Positions 32,983 through 42,029 of a stretch of DNA of 64,000 nucleotides are shown here, in pieces; the stretch's first letter is position 1; each line of letters begins with the position of its first letter. This stretch comes from Histidinibacterium aquaticum. Lineage in GTDB: Bacteria > Pseudomonadota > Alphaproteobacteria > Rhodobacterales > Rhodobacteraceae. The notes beneath the pieces were generated by a model. The model made no database searches. It was not told the origin of the DNA and saw nothing but the letters and a program-made list of their open reading frames with translations. The DNA is taken from assembly GCF_008710275.1 (NCBI RefSeq), contig NZ_VYQE01000001.1, forward strand, positions 248,001-312,000. Direction: 5' to 3'. Both the position numbers and the translations under genes were made by a program.

Positions 32983-35069
32983 GCGCGCCGGACACCAACG
33001 GTCGCGGCATGGTCGCGCTCGGCCTGAACAACCGCGACACGGCCTTCGCGATCGGCATCGCGCTGGTGCTGGGGATGCTCTTCGTCCCGCTGCCGCCGGC
33101 GGTGCTGGACCTCGCACTGGCCTGCTCTCTGTCGGTCAGCGTGCTCATCCTGATGGTGGCGCTCTGGATCCCCAAGCCGCTGGATTTCAACTCTTTTCCG
33201 ACGCTTCTGCTCGTCGTGACGATGCTGCGGCTGTCGCTCAATGTCTCCTCGACCCGGCTCATCCTCAGCGAGGGCCACACCGGGACCGGGGCCGCGGGCG
33301 ACGTCATCGAGGGCTTTTCCCGGTTCATCGTGGGCGGCGACTTCGTCATCGGGATCGTGATCTTCGCGATCCTCGTCGTCATCAACTTCGTGGTCATCAC
33401 CAAGGGCTCGACCCGCATCGCAGAGGTCTCGGCCCGTTTCTCGCTCGACGCGATGCCCGGCAAGCAGATGGCGATCGACGCCGATCTCGGCTCGGGCCTG
33501 ATCGACGAGGCACAGGCCAAGGCGCGCCGGAAGGAGCTGGAAGACGAGAGCGGCTTCTTCGGCGCGATGGACGGTGCCTCGAAGTTCGTGCGCGGCGACG
33601 CGGTGGCCGGGATCATCATCACGCTGATCAACGTGATCGGCGGCATCCTCATCGGTGTCCTGCAGCACGGCATGAGTGTCGGCTCGGCAGCCAGCAACTA
33701 CACGGTCCTGACCATCGGCGACGGCCTCGTGACGCAGATCCCGGCGCTGGTGGTGTCGCTCGCGGCCGGCCTGATCGTGACCAAGGGCGGCACCGAGGGC
33801 GCGACCAACGAAGCGATCCTCTCCCAGCTCGGCCGCTTCCCCAAGGCGCTCTTCATGGCCGCCGGGCTGCTCGCCTTCATCGGCCTGCTTCCCGGGTTTC
33901 CGACGGCGATCTTCCTTCTTCTCTCGGCCGGGCTCGTCGGACTGGGCGTTGTCCTGAGGCGCCACGCGGCCGAGACGGCGGACCGCGAGAAACGGGAATC
34001 CGCTGCCGCCGAGCGGTCTGCGACGGCGGAGGAAGAGGACAGCGTCCAGGAGAAGATGCGGCTCGACGATCTGCGGCTCGATCTCGGCTCGGGCCTCGTC
34101 CCGCTTATCTCGCGGTCGGACGCCGCCCTGCCCGGCAAGATCAAGAGCCTGCGCAATCTCTTCGCCCAGGACTATGGCTTCGTCCTGCCCGCGGTCCGGA
34201 TCAAGGATGAGCCGAGCCTGCCGACCAACACCTACGCGATCCTCGTGCAGGGTGTTGAGGCCGCACGCGGCGAGCTGCGGCCGAACGGCATGATGGTCAT
34301 CAACCCTGCCGGAAACGACATCGACCTCGCGGGCGAGAAGACCCGGGAGCCGACCTTCGGCCTCGACGCCGTCTGGATCGATCCCGGCCTCGTCGGCGAA
34401 GCCGAGCAGCGGGGCTACACGGTGGTCGATCCCGAGAGCGTCGCGACGACCCATCTGACCGAGGTCATCAAGGAGCACATGCCCGAGCTCCTGACCTACG
34501 GCGCGGTCCAGCAACTGGTCGAGGGCCTGGAGCGCAGCTACCAGAAGCTCGTCGCGGAGATCTCCGCACCGACGCCGCAGATCCTGCTGCAGCACGTCCT
34601 GCAATCGCTGCTGACCGAGCGCGTCTCGATCCGCAATTTGCCCCTGATCGTCGAGGCGGTGGCCGAGATCACCCGCAGCACGAGCAACGTGACGATGGTG
34701 ACCGAGCACGTCCGCCAGAAACTCGCCAACCAGATCTGCCGGGGCCTGATGGACGACAAGGGCTTCGTCCCGGTCATCACGCTCTCCGCCACGTGGGAGC
34801 GGGAGTTCAGCGAAGCGGTCCGGGTGAACGGGGATCAGCGCAACTTCCTCATGTCGCCCCAACGGGTGCAGGAGTTCGTCCTGGCCGCGCGCCGCGAAAT
34901 CCAGACCTTCGCCCAGCGCGACGAGTGGCCCGCCCTCATGGTGGGCCCGGAGGTCCGGAGCAACGTGCGGGGGATGCTCGAACGCGTGAGCCCGATGACG
35001 CCGGTCATCTCCCACGCCGAGGTCCACCGGAAAGCCTCGCTCCGGACCGTCGCCACGATCGAGACCTGA
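32979..35069 (+). CDS. flhA: Flagellar export apparatus protein FlhA
   Basis: FlhA is the large gate component that couples proton flow to export. The 696-residue product begins at GTG 32979 inside a four-base overlap. The N-terminal half has about eight membrane helices with the FHIPEP-like signature in VVTMLRLSLNVSSTRLILSEGHTGTGAAGDVIEGF and the linker FSLDAMPGKQMAIDADLGSGLIDEAQAKARR. The C-terminal half (from about residue 345) is the cytosolic nonamer-forming domain with LRNLFAQDYGFVLPAVRI. The length fits the family. It is followed by fliR after one base. Confidence 0.97.
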   Translation: MSAPDTNGRGMVALGLNNRDTAFAIGIALVLGMLFVPLPPAVLDLALACSLSVSVLILMVALWIPKPLDFNSFPTLLLVVTMLRLSLNVSSTRLILSEGHTGTGAAGDVIEGFSRFIVGGDFVIGIVIFAILVVINFVVITKGSTRIAEVSARFSLDAMPGKQMAIDADLGSGLIDEAQAKARRKELEDESGFFGAMDGASKFVRGDAVAGIIITLINVIGGILIGVLQHGMSVGSAASNYTVLTIGDGLVTQIPALVVSLAAGLIVTKGGTEGATNEAILSQLGRFPKALFMAAGLLAFIGLLPGFPTAIFLLLSAGLVGLGVVLRRHAAETADREKRESAAAERSATAEEEDSVQEKMRLDDLRLDLGSGLVPLISRSDAALPGKIKSLRNLFAQDYGFVLPAVRIKDEPSLPTNTYAILVQGVEAARGELRPNGMMVINPAGNDIDLAGEKTREPTFGLDAVWIDPGLVGEAEQRGYTVVDPESVATTHLTEVIKEHMPELLTYGAVQQLVEGLERSYQKLVAEISAPTPQILLQHVLQSLLTERVSIRNLPLIVEAVAEITRSTSNVTMVTEHVRQKLANQICRGLMDDKGFVPVITLSATWEREFSEAVRVNGDQRNFLMSPQRVQEFVLAARREIQTFAQRDEWPALMVGPEVRSNVRGMLERVSPMTPVISHAEVHRKASLRTVATIET

Positions 35070-35070
35070 A

Positions 35071-35826
35071 ATGGAGCTCGAGGAGGTCATTCTCGGTCAG
35101 CTGGGCGGGTTCATCCTCGCCTTCGCGCGGATGGGGGCGGTGATGGTCTTCCTCCCTGGGTTCGGCGAGCGGCAGGTGCCGGTGCGCTACAGGCTCTTCA
35201 TGGCGCTCGCCATCTCGCTTGCGCTCTACCCCGCCACCGGCATCGGCGAGATCGTCTTCGGCGGGCCGCTCGACTTCGCACCGATCGTCGCGCTCGAGAT
35301 CACAATCGGCCTCTGGATCGGAGTCTCGGCGCGCATCGTGATGTCGGCACTGCAGTTCGCGGGCTACCAGATCGGTTATGTCTCCGGTCTCTCGAACGCG
35401 CTCGCGCCGCAGACCGGCCAGTTCGAGGGCGCGACCATGATCGCGGGGGTCCTGATGATGGCGGCGACGGCTCTGATCTTCGCCACCGACCTGCATCACG
35501 TGATGATCCGCGCGCTGCTCCAATCCTACGAGATTTTCCCTGTCGGGCGGATCGTCCCGGGGGACCTCGCGGAGCAGATCGTGGCGGCGGCCTCGGCGAG
35601 TTTCTACGTGGGCCTCGCTCTTTCCGCCCCGTTCTATGTCATGGGGCTCGTCCTCAACGTCGGGCTGGGCCTGGCGAACCGGATGATGCCGACCCTGCCC
35701 GTCTTCTTCGTCGCCGCGCCGGTCCTGATCGCCAGCGGGCTCTTCGTCCTGCTCGCCGCGGCGCCGACGATGTTGAACTGGCATCTCCAGGAAATGGCCG
35801 ACTGGCTGGAAACCTTCACCTTCTGA
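35071..35826 (+). CDS. fliR: Flagellar export gate protein FliR
   Basis: A 251-residue inner-membrane protein with about six hydrophobic segments. Family features are FARMGAVMVFLPGFGERQVPVRYRLFMALAISLALYP at the N-terminus and, in the middle, FAGYQIGYVSGLSNALAPQTGQ, then VMGLVLNVGLGLANRMMPTLPVFFVAAPVLIASGL, the conserved FliR C-terminal half. FliR forms the gate tip with FliP and FliQ. It begins one base after flhA and is followed by flhB after 12 bases. Confidence 0.95.
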   Translation: MELEEVILGQLGGFILAFARMGAVMVFLPGFGERQVPVRYRLFMALAISLALYPATGIGEIVFGGPLDFAPIVALEITIGLWIGVSARIVMSALQFAGYQIGYVSGLSNALAPQTGQFEGATMIAGVLMMAATALIFATDLHHVMIRALLQSYEIFPVGRIVPGDLAEQIVAAASASFYVGLALSAPFYVMGLVLNVGLGLANRMMPTLPVFFVAAPVLIASGLFVLLAAAPTMLNWHLQEMADWLETFTF

Positions 35827-35838
35827 CGCGGGGCTGAG

Positions 35839-36960
35839 ATGGCCGACGAAGAGGACAAGCAGAACAAGACGGAGCAGCCGACCGAGCGAAAGCTCAAGAA
35901 GGCGCGCGACCAGGGCGACGTTCCGGCCTCCAAGGAGACCGGAACCGCGATGACGGTCTTCTCGCTCATGATCCTCTCGGCCTTCCTCATCCCCTCGGTG
36001 GGGGTGGGTCTCGTCGGCGCCCTGCGCGGCATGATCGACATGGCGGGACAGACGGATATCGGCAGCGGCGCGCGCGGGCTCTCGGACCTCGCCGCGGCCT
36101 CCTCGGCGATGACGCGGGAGGTCGGCCGGGTACTGGCGCCCGTCTTCATCGTGATGATCCTCGGCGCGCTCTTCGGCGTGCTGATCCAGGGCGAGACGGT
36201 CGTCTCACTGGAACGCATCAAGCCCAAGGGCAGCAAGATTTCACCGGTCGCGGGCCTGAAGCGCCTCTTCTCGGCCGACACGATGGTCGAGTTCCTCAAG
36301 AACACCCTGAAGGTCGCCATCGTCGCCGCCATCGGCACCTGGATCGCCCGACGGGCGGTCTCGGAAACCTGGATGGGTATCCTGCCGCCGGAAGGGCTCC
36401 TCGCGTTCATTCGGTCCGAGGTGACGACGATGCTCATCGCGACGACGGTGCTTCTCGTGCCCATCGCGATCGGCGACATCCTCTGGAAGCGCGCCCAATG
36501 GACCAAGAAGCAGAAGATGTCGCACAAGGAGCTGCGCGACGAGCACAAGGAGTCCGAGGGCGACCCCCACCTCAAGAACCGCCGGACCGACATCCGGCGA
36601 GAGCGGGCCCGCCAGCGGATCGCGGTCGCCGTGCCGGGCGCGAGCGTCGTCATCACCAACCCAACGCACTACGCCGTGGCGCTGCGCTACGAGCCGGGAC
36701 GCGATTCAGCACCCGTCTGCGTGGCGAAGGGCGCCGACCATGTCGCCGCGCGGATCCGAAAGCTGGCCCGGGAGAACGACGTTCCGATCCTCGAGAACAA
36801 ACCTCTCGCGCGCAGCCTGCACGCAGTGGCGGAGGTCGACGAGGTCGTCCCGGTCGAGCACTGGCAGGCGCTGGCGGAGATCATCAGCTTCGTCATGGAC
36901 CTTCGGCGCAACATCCGCCGGGCGCCTCCCGCGGGCTCCAGCCTGCGGGACGAGCTCTAG
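35839..36960 (+). CDS. flhB: Flagellar export switch protein FlhB
   Basis: FlhB controls the export switch from rod/hook to filament substrates by self-cleavage. The 373-residue product has the N-terminal DKQNKTEQPTERKLKKARDQGDVPASKE motif, four hydrophobic segments, and the autocleavage site NPTH at residues 274-277 within VVITNPTHYAVALRYEPG. The cytosolic tail IPILENKPLARSL-like sequence (here VPILENKPLARSLH) is intact. It ends the flgB-to-flhB operon and converges with the motE-like gene, with a GC-rich hairpin-forming stretch near 36962-36975. Confidence 0.97.
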   Translation: MADEEDKQNKTEQPTERKLKKARDQGDVPASKETGTAMTVFSLMILSAFLIPSVGVGLVGALRGMIDMAGQTDIGSGARGLSDLAAASSAMTREVGRVLAPVFIVMILGALFGVLIQGETVVSLERIKPKGSKISPVAGLKRLFSADTMVEFLKNTLKVAIVAAIGTWIARRAVSETWMGILPPEGLLAFIRSEVTTMLIATTVLLVPIAIGDILWKRAQWTKKQKMSHKELRDEHKESEGDPHLKNRRTDIRRERARQRIAVAVPGASVVITNPTHYAVALRYEPGRDSAPVCVAKGADHVAARIRKLARENDVPILENKPLARSLHAVAEVDEVVPVEHWQALAEIISFVMDLRRNIRRAPPAGSSLRDEL

Positions 36961-37036
36961 GGCCGGGCCCCGGCGAAACCGAAATCCACCTCACTCTGGT
37001 CATTGAGGATGACGCCGGCCCGGTCGGCCGGGGGTC

Positions 37037-37651
37037 CTATTCGACCCGGATGTTCTCGAGCCGCTGGTCGCCGGGGAGACGGGCCCGCTCGAAGATGATC
37101 CGCGAGATTGCCTGGGCTCGGACGGGCGCCAGCTGCGCAAGGATGGGCGCGGCGTCGCGCTCTTCCATCGCCCCGAGAAGGGTCACGGTGACCTCGAGAT
37201 CGAGCTCGTTCATGATGGCCGCCGCTTCGGCGGGCTTCATGTTCCGGTAGAGGTTGATGAGCCGATCCATGTCGCCCTGGTGCGCCGCCTCAACCTGGGC
37301 CAGCACCTCCTGGAGCTCGGCTTTCAGGTCGGAAAGCTGCGACGCCTCGATGGAGAGCTGCTCGCGCGCAAGGTCGATCTCGGCGCGTCGCTGGGCCGCC
37401 TCTTCCTTCTGAACCGCAAGCAGCTCCCGCTCGTGCGAGATCGCCTCGAAGATGTCATCGGGCATCTCGCAGGCTTCTGGCTCTGCGGGCTGCGACACCT
37501 CCACGGTCTCGGCCTCCTCGGAGCCGGCCGCTTCCGCGGCCGCCACGAGGTCCAGGCCCAGTTCGGAAAACGAGGCGCCGGAGAGCGACAGCCCCGCCTT
37601 CACAGCACCGACCGATGCAAGGGAGAGGATCAGCAAGCGGAACTTGCTCAT
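37037..37651 (-). CDS. MotE-like motor/export-associated protein
   Basis: A 204-residue protein with an N-terminal signal or anchor (MSKFRLLILSLASVGAVKAG), an acidic linker, a long coiled coil (about residues 68-130) and a C-terminal MgtE-N-like domain with MDRLINLYRNMKPAEAAAIMNELDLEVTVTLLGAM and ILAQLAPVRAQAISRIIF. This layout matches the MotE chaperone-type proteins of alphaproteobacterial flagellar clusters, reported in Sinorhizobium as a periplasmic partner of MotC. It begins four bases after the DUF6468-like stop and is the last gene of fliL-fliM-DUF6468-like-motE. The gene name is not assigned because the family is broad. Confidence 0.8.
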   Translation of the reverse strand: MSKFRLLILSLASVGAVKAGLSLSGASFSELGLDLVAAAEAAGSEEAETVEVSQPAEPEACEMPDDIFEAISHERELLAVQKEEAAQRRAEIDLAREQLSIEASQLSDLKAELQEVLAQVEAAHQGDMDRLINLYRNMKPAEAAAIMNELDLEVTVTLLGAMEERDAAPILAQLAPVRAQAISRIIFERARLPGDQRLENIRVE

Positions 37652-37654
37652 GGA

Positions 37655-38059
37655 TTATGCCTCGCTGCCGCGCGTCGCGTCGAAGAACTGGCGCACGAGG
37701 TCCGACTTCTCACGGCGCGCGGGCTTGGCGGGCTCGCGCGGCGGCTCGGGGGCTCTCTGCTGCGTCGCCTCTTCGCGACGTTCGGCGGCCTGTTTCGCCG
37801 AGACGCGCTTGCGGACGGCACCGAGCCGGGGATCCGTGGTCCCCCGCGTGCTATTGCGGGCGCTCTCGGTCGCGCGCTTGAGCTCCGAGACCGAGCTCTC
37901 GGACTTGTCGACCGCATCCGAGAACTGCCCGACCATCGGGCCCAGTTCGGCGAGCGCCGTCATCAGCCGCCGCAGCCGTCGGTCCACGAAGTAGGCGTAG
38001 CCCAGCGTTCCGGCCAAGAGCACGAGGATGAGCGTATCAATCAGTTGAGACATCGGCAT
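37655..38059 (-). CDS. DUF6468-like membrane-anchored protein
   Basis: A 134-residue protein with one N-terminal membrane helix (SQLIDTLILVLLAGTLGYAYFV) followed by a helical region (RRLRRLMTALAELGPMVGQFSDAVDKSESSVSELKRA) and a basic, proline-rich tail. From memory this matches DUF6468, which sits next to fliM in alphaproteobacterial flagellar clusters; the exact family is tentative. Two start codons are possible, 38059 and 38053, both within the end of fliM, so the genes overlap by 17-23 bases. It may be a motor- or C-ring-linked membrane component. No enzyme motif is present. Confidence 0.78.
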   Translation of the reverse strand: MPMSQLIDTLILVLLAGTLGYAYFVDRRLRRLMTALAELGPMVGQFSDAVDKSESSVSELKRATESARNSTRGTTDPRLGAVRKRVSAKQAAERREEATQQRAPEPPREPAKPARREKSDLVRQFFDATRGSEA

Positions 38060-38984
38060 CTGCGGCCTCCAGTTCGACCTTTTCTTCGGTAAGGCGCAGG
38101 GCGACCTGCCCGGTTGCGCGCCGTCCCATCTGACCACGGAACATCGTCTTGTCTCCGCAGATCACGTCCACGGGCTGATCGGGCCCGATCCCGAGGTCGA
38201 TCGTCTGGCCCTTCCGCCATCCGAGCGCCTCCTGGACCGGCACCTTCAGGCTGTGAAGGTGGGCGGTCAGTGTCACCGTGGTGTCTTCGATCTTGGACTC
38301 GAGGTCCTTACGCCACCCGCTGTCGCCGCCGAGCTTGCCGCCGAGGAACGGCTGGCTGAGCAGGAGGCGCACATTCTCGAGTGCGGTGTAGGGAATGAGG
38401 AAGGACAGGGTCCCGCCCCTCTCCGCCAGCGTGAGATAGAGCGTCACGCGGACGCAGGGGCTGCTGACAGGCGCGAGCGCGACTGCCTCGGGACTGCTTT
38501 CCAGGCTCTCGATCTCGAAGGAGACCTCGGAAAGCTGCCGGAAGCACAGCGCGAATTCGTCGAGCACGAGACGCGCCAGGCGGTTGCCGAAGCGGCGCTC
38601 GATGGCGGTGAAGCTGCGCGGCGTCCAGCCCTTCGGCCGGGCCTCTCTTCCGCCCAGCAGGATCTCGAGCGTCGAGAAGAGCAGGTCGGGCGAGAGCGTC
38701 ATCAGCAGCGACCCGTTCCACGGGTTGGCCAACGTCAACGCCGACAGGGATGGAGACGGGAGGCTCTTCATCGCCTCGCCGCAGGTCAGGTAGTCGAAGG
38801 ACTCGAGCCGCACGTCCACGGGAAGGCCCGCGAAGCTCTTCATGGCGGTCGCGAGCGACAGCACGTAGCGATCGAACATGACCTCGAGCATCGGCATCCG
38901 CTCGAAGTTGAGCGAGGAGAGCCGGATGATCTCCTCTTCGACGGTCTCGCTGCCGTCCAGGTTTTCGCTCGCGCGGGCGTTCAT
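38037..38984 (-). CDS. fliM: Flagellar motor switch protein FliM
   Basis: A 315-residue C-ring protein. The core begins around residue 25 (LNFERMPMLEVMFDRYVLSLATAM) and includes ESFDYLTCGEAMKSLPSP, PWNGSLLMTLSPDLLFSTLEILLGG and the FliN-like SpoA C-terminal domain (LGWRKGQTIDLGIGPDQPVDVICGDKTMFRGQMGRR). The first 24 residues are MNARASENLDGSETVEEEII and lack the LSQxEIDALL sequence to which phospho-CheY binds in other bacteria. An in-frame stop seven codons upstream rules out a longer N-terminus. It lies ten bases after fliL. Confidence 0.93.
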   Translation of the reverse strand: MNARASENLDGSETVEEEIIRLSSLNFERMPMLEVMFDRYVLSLATAMKSFAGLPVDVRLESFDYLTCGEAMKSLPSPSLSALTLANPWNGSLLMTLSPDLLFSTLEILLGGREARPKGWTPRSFTAIERRFGNRLARLVLDEFALCFRQLSEVSFEIESLESSPEAVALAPVSSPCVRVTLYLTLAERGGTLSFLIPYTALENVRLLLSQPFLGGKLGGDSGWRKDLESKIEDTTVTLTAHLHSLKVPVQEALGWRKGQTIDLGIGPDQPVDVICGDKTMFRGQMGRRATGQVALRLTEEKVELEAADADVSTD

Positions 38985-38994
38985 CTGCTGTCCG

Positions 38995-39555
38995 TCATTG
39001 GATCACGAGGTCCGCGATGAGGATGTCGCTGGGTGCATCGCCTCCCGCGACCGCGCGGGCCCGGCGCAACAGCTCGGCCTTCAGGCGCTGCAGCCCGATG
39101 CTCCCGTCCAGGTCGCTCTCGTTGAGTTGGCGGAGGTAATCCTGGAAGGCGTCGCGAACGAAGAGGTGGCGCTCCTCGAACTTGTCGCCGCCCTCCCCTT
39201 CCGGGTCGTAGACGACGGCGATGTTCACCTTCATGAACCTTGAGCTGAGTCGGCCGCTGGCCCCAACCGAGGTGACGTTGACGACCATTTCCTCGAGCTG
39301 AAGCAATGCCTGACCCGGCACGCCGCCATGCTCGCCAGCCTCCGAAAGTCCTTCGCCCGTGGATCCGTGGTCACCGGCGGCCTCGGTCTCATCGCTCCCG
39401 CCGAACGGAAGCGCGGCCTTCACGCCATCGTAGCCCGCGCCGAAGACCAGCCCTCCGGCCAGAGCGGCACAGGAGAGGGCGCCGGCGAGCAGGACAACAC
39501 CTGCCCGACCGCGTCCGGTCGTTCCGCTCGCCATTTCTGCCTGACCTGCCGCCAT
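38995..39555 (-). CDS. fliL: Flagellar basal-body protein FliL
   Basis: A 186-residue protein with one N-terminal membrane helix (VVLLAGALSCAALAGGLVFGAGY) and a periplasmic FliL domain: LLQLEEMVVNVTS, RFMKVNIAVVYDPE and the C-terminal RDAFQDYLRQLNESDLDGSIGLQRLKAELLRRA, ending DILIADLVIQ. FliL rings surround stator units and support torque. It begins the fliL-fliM-DUF6468-like-motE-like operon, divergent from fliF across an AT-rich 141-bp region with CAAG/CTTG half-sites. A second FliL-like gene lies at 58649. Confidence 0.92.
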   Translation of the reverse strand: MAAGQAEMASGTTGRGRAGVVLLAGALSCAALAGGLVFGAGYDGVKAALPFGGSDETEAAGDHGSTGEGLSEAGEHGGVPGQALLQLEEMVVNVTSVGASGRLSSRFMKVNIAVVYDPEGEGGDKFEERHLFVRDAFQDYLRQLNESDLDGSIGLQRLKAELLRRARAVAGGDAPSDILIADLVIQ

Positions 39556-39574
39556 GGACTCAAAGTCTCCGCTT

Positions 39575-39684
39575 CTTGCCTAAACTATCTCAAGACAAGA
39601 CGATTATTTCAAGTATAAATATCTATTAAAAGATTGCTAAGCGGCAAAGATCATGCATACTATTCTTGTGTTACCAAGAACAAA
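39575..39684. promoter_or_regulatory. fliL-fliF divergent control region
   Basis: An AT-rich island has CTTG at 39575 and CAAG at 39591, 39596 and 39610. An inverted repeat TTCTTG-TGTTAC-CAAGAA lies at 39663-39680. The latter shares CTATTCTTG-(5/6 bases)-CAAGAA with the sigma-gene repeat at 61930-61970, and CAAGAACAAA (39675-39684) recurs on the minus strand before flgI. Confidence 0.55.
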
Positions 39685-39696
39685 CAGCGGCTGGCC

Positions 39697-41385
39697 GTGA
39701 AGTCTATCCTTGATAACCTGATGTCGCTGGGGCGCAATCGCCTCATCGCGCTCGGCGCGACCGGCCTGGGCCTGGTCGCCGCCCTGCTCCTTGGCGTGGG
39801 CGCGGTGATGGCGCCGTCCTACACGCCCCTCTACAGCGGTCTCTCGCCGGCCGGCGCCTCGCAGGTCGTGAACACGCTCGAACAGGCCGGCTTCCGCGTC
39901 GAGCTGACCGGCGGAGGCTCCGTGGTCAGCGTGCCCGAGCCCGACGTCGCCCGCGCGCGCATGGCCCTGGCGGACCAGGGCCTGCCCGAAGAGGGGATCC
40001 CGGGGTGGGAGCTCTTCGACAACGCGACCGGGCTGGGCATGAACAGCTTCATGCAGCGCATCAACCGGCTGCGGGCGCTAGAGGGCGAGCTGGCGCGCAG
40101 CATCCAGACGATCGACACCGTCGATAATGCACGGGTTCACCTCGTGATGCCGGAGCGCGAGGCGTTCTCCCGGTCCCGTCCCGAACCCAGCGCTTCGGTC
40201 ATCGTCCGGGCCTCCGGCTCGGGCGAGATCAGCCGGAACCAGGCCCGGGCGATCCGCAACCTGGTCGCCTCGGCGGTCCCGGATCTCTCGCCGAGCAAGG
40301 TCACCGTGCTCTCCGCGAGCGGCGAAACGATCCTCGCCGAGGACGGCGAAGCCGGCAGCGACATCTCGCTCCAGTCCGTCCGGACCTCGCTCGAAGAGCG
40401 GATGTCGCGCAGCATCGAGCAGATCCTTTCCGCCCGGGTCGGCGCAGGCAACGCGCGGGTCCAGGTGAGCGTGGACCTGACGAACGAGCGGCAGGTCATC
40501 CGCCAGCAGAGCTACGACCCGAACCAGCAGGTCGTGCGGTCCACGGAGACCCGGCAGGAGACGATCGAGGATACGGAATCCGGTCCCGAAGAGGTCGACG
40601 TCGGCGGCAACCTTCCCGAGGCGCTCGGCGGTGATCCCGCGGGCGCACCCGGCACCCGCAGCACCCGCTCAACGGCGGACGAGATCGTGAACTACGAGAT
40701 CGGTTCGACCCAGAGCGAGGTGGTGCGGGAGCCGGGCGATATCGAGAAGGTCTCCGTCGCCGTCCTTGTCAACGGCATCTACAACCGCCTGCCCTCCGGC
40801 GACGTGGAATACGAGGAGCGCGCCCAGGAAGAGCTCGAACAGCTCACGCGGCTCGTCGAAACGGCGGTCGGCTTCGACGCGCAGCGCGGCGACACGGTTT
40901 CGGTCGAGAGCCTTCGGTTCATGGACTACTCGATGGAGCTCGGCGAGGCGACGGGCCCCTCCCTCGGCCGGCTTGTCGCCGAGAATGCCGGGGCCGCGCT
41001 CCGGGGTGTCTTCGCCGTGGCGATCGTGGCGCTGGTGGTGCTCTTCGGCGTGAAGCCCGCCGTCACGCGGCTGACCGCCGAGCGGTCCGAACCTTCCGGC
41101 ATCATCGCCCATCAGTCGGACGCCGCCGCTCCCGCGGCGCCCCGGCGCACCGACGCCGGCGGCCAACAGGCGCCCACCCAGTCCGGCGAGGCCGGACCTC
41201 GGCCGAACGCCACGGAGGACGAGCTCTACGATCCGCTCCGCGGCGTCGAAGGCGACTACGTGAAGCTCGCGGCTGTGAACGGCAGCGTGCGGCGCAACCG
41301 TCTCCAGGCCATCGGCGAACTGGTCGAGAGCGAGCCCGATGAATCGCTGCGCGTCCTTCGCACATGGCTCGCACAGGAGGCCTAG
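39697..41385 (+). CDS. fliF: Flagellar MS-ring protein FliF
   Basis: FliF forms the MS ring around the export gate. The chosen GTG start gives 562 residues, a normal length; the open frame extends to ATG 39634, and ATG 39721 is another option. A first membrane helix (about 15-40) is followed by the secretin-like ring-building domain YTPLYSGLSPAGASQVVNTLEQAGFRVELTGGGSVVSVPE and MQRINRLRALEGELARSIQTIDTVDNARVHLVMPER. The second helix (about 437-456) precedes a cytosolic tail that binds FliG. It leads the operon fliF-fliH-fliN-fliP-fliG. Confidence 0.95.
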   Translation: MKSILDNLMSLGRNRLIALGATGLGLVAALLLGVGAVMAPSYTPLYSGLSPAGASQVVNTLEQAGFRVELTGGGSVVSVPEPDVARARMALADQGLPEEGIPGWELFDNATGLGMNSFMQRINRLRALEGELARSIQTIDTVDNARVHLVMPEREAFSRSRPEPSASVIVRASGSGEISRNQARAIRNLVASAVPDLSPSKVTVLSASGETILAEDGEAGSDISLQSVRTSLEERMSRSIEQILSARVGAGNARVQVSVDLTNERQVIRQQSYDPNQQVVRSTETRQETIEDTESGPEEVDVGGNLPEALGGDPAGAPGTRSTRSTADEIVNYEIGSTQSEVVREPGDIEKVSVAVLVNGIYNRLPSGDVEYEERAQEELEQLTRLVETAVGFDAQRGDTVSVESLRFMDYSMELGEATGPSLGRLVAENAGAALRGVFAVAIVALVVLFGVKPAVTRLTAERSEPSGIIAHQSDAAAPAAPRRTDAGGQQAPTQSGEAGPRPNATEDELYDPLRGVEGDYVKLAAVNGSVRRNRLQAIGELVESEPDESLRVLRTWLAQEA

Positions 41386-41387
41386 GG

Positions 41388-42029
41388 ATGGACCCGGTGA
41401 TCCTGCAGAATTTCGACGAGCTGGACGAGCCCATCGGGGGGCCCCCGCTCTATGACGCCGAGGCCCTCGACGCGGCAAGGACGGCCGCGTTCGCAGAGGG
41501 CCACGCGGCGGGAAAAGCCGACGGACTTGAAGAAGCCGCCCGCTCGCTTCAGGCGCGCGAGGCCGAGACCCTCGAACGGCTCGGAGACAGGATCCGGACG
41601 CTCCAGCAGGGCGCGGAAGCCCACCGCACGGCGCTCGAAGAGCAGGTGCTGGCCTTCGTGCTCCAGATCGCCGAGCAGGTCTTTCCCGAGTTCATCACGG
41701 ATCACGGCCCGGCCCGCGCCGAGACGGAGCTCCGGCGCACGGTGCGCATGGCGCTCGGCAGCCCGACACTCACGATCTCGGTCTCGCCCGAGGTCCTGCC
41801 GGGCATCCGCCGGGCCATCGACCTGGCGGCGGAAGCTCAGGACTACCCCGGCCAGCTGGAAATCCGCGCCGACGAGGCCCTCGCCCCCGGCGACGCGACC
41901 GCGGCCTGGCAGACCGGTTTCATGGAATACAGCTACGCGGCGATTTGCGACCGCATCCTCGCGAGCCTGAGGGCGAAACAGCCCCAGCCCCGCAACGACA
42001 CACCCAGCCGGAGCAAAGAACATGAGTGA
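41388..42029 (+). CDS. fliH: FliH-like export-ATPase regulator
   Basis: A 213-residue cytosolic protein in the fliH position. The N-terminus holds an aspartate/glutamate-rich segment, then AAFAEGHAAGKADGLEEAARS with GxxxG spacing typical of FliH, a coiled coil (about 60-100) and a C-terminal domain (LTISVSPEVLPGIRRAI, EIRADEALAPGDATAAWQTG) similar to the V/A-ATPase E-subunit fold. It would link FliI to the C ring. Start ATG 41388 is two bases after the fliF stop; the end overlaps fliN by eight bases. Sequence similarity is weak, so the name rests partly on synteny. Confidence 0.82.
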   Translation: MDPVILQNFDELDEPIGGPPLYDAEALDAARTAAFAEGHAAGKADGLEEAARSLQAREAETLERLGDRIRTLQQGAEAHRTALEEQVLAFVLQIAEQVFPEFITDHGPARAETELRRTVRMALGSPTLTISVSPEVLPGIRRAIDLAAEAQDYPGQLEIRADEALAPGDATAAWQTGFMEYSYAAICDRILASLRAKQPQPRNDTPSRSKEHE

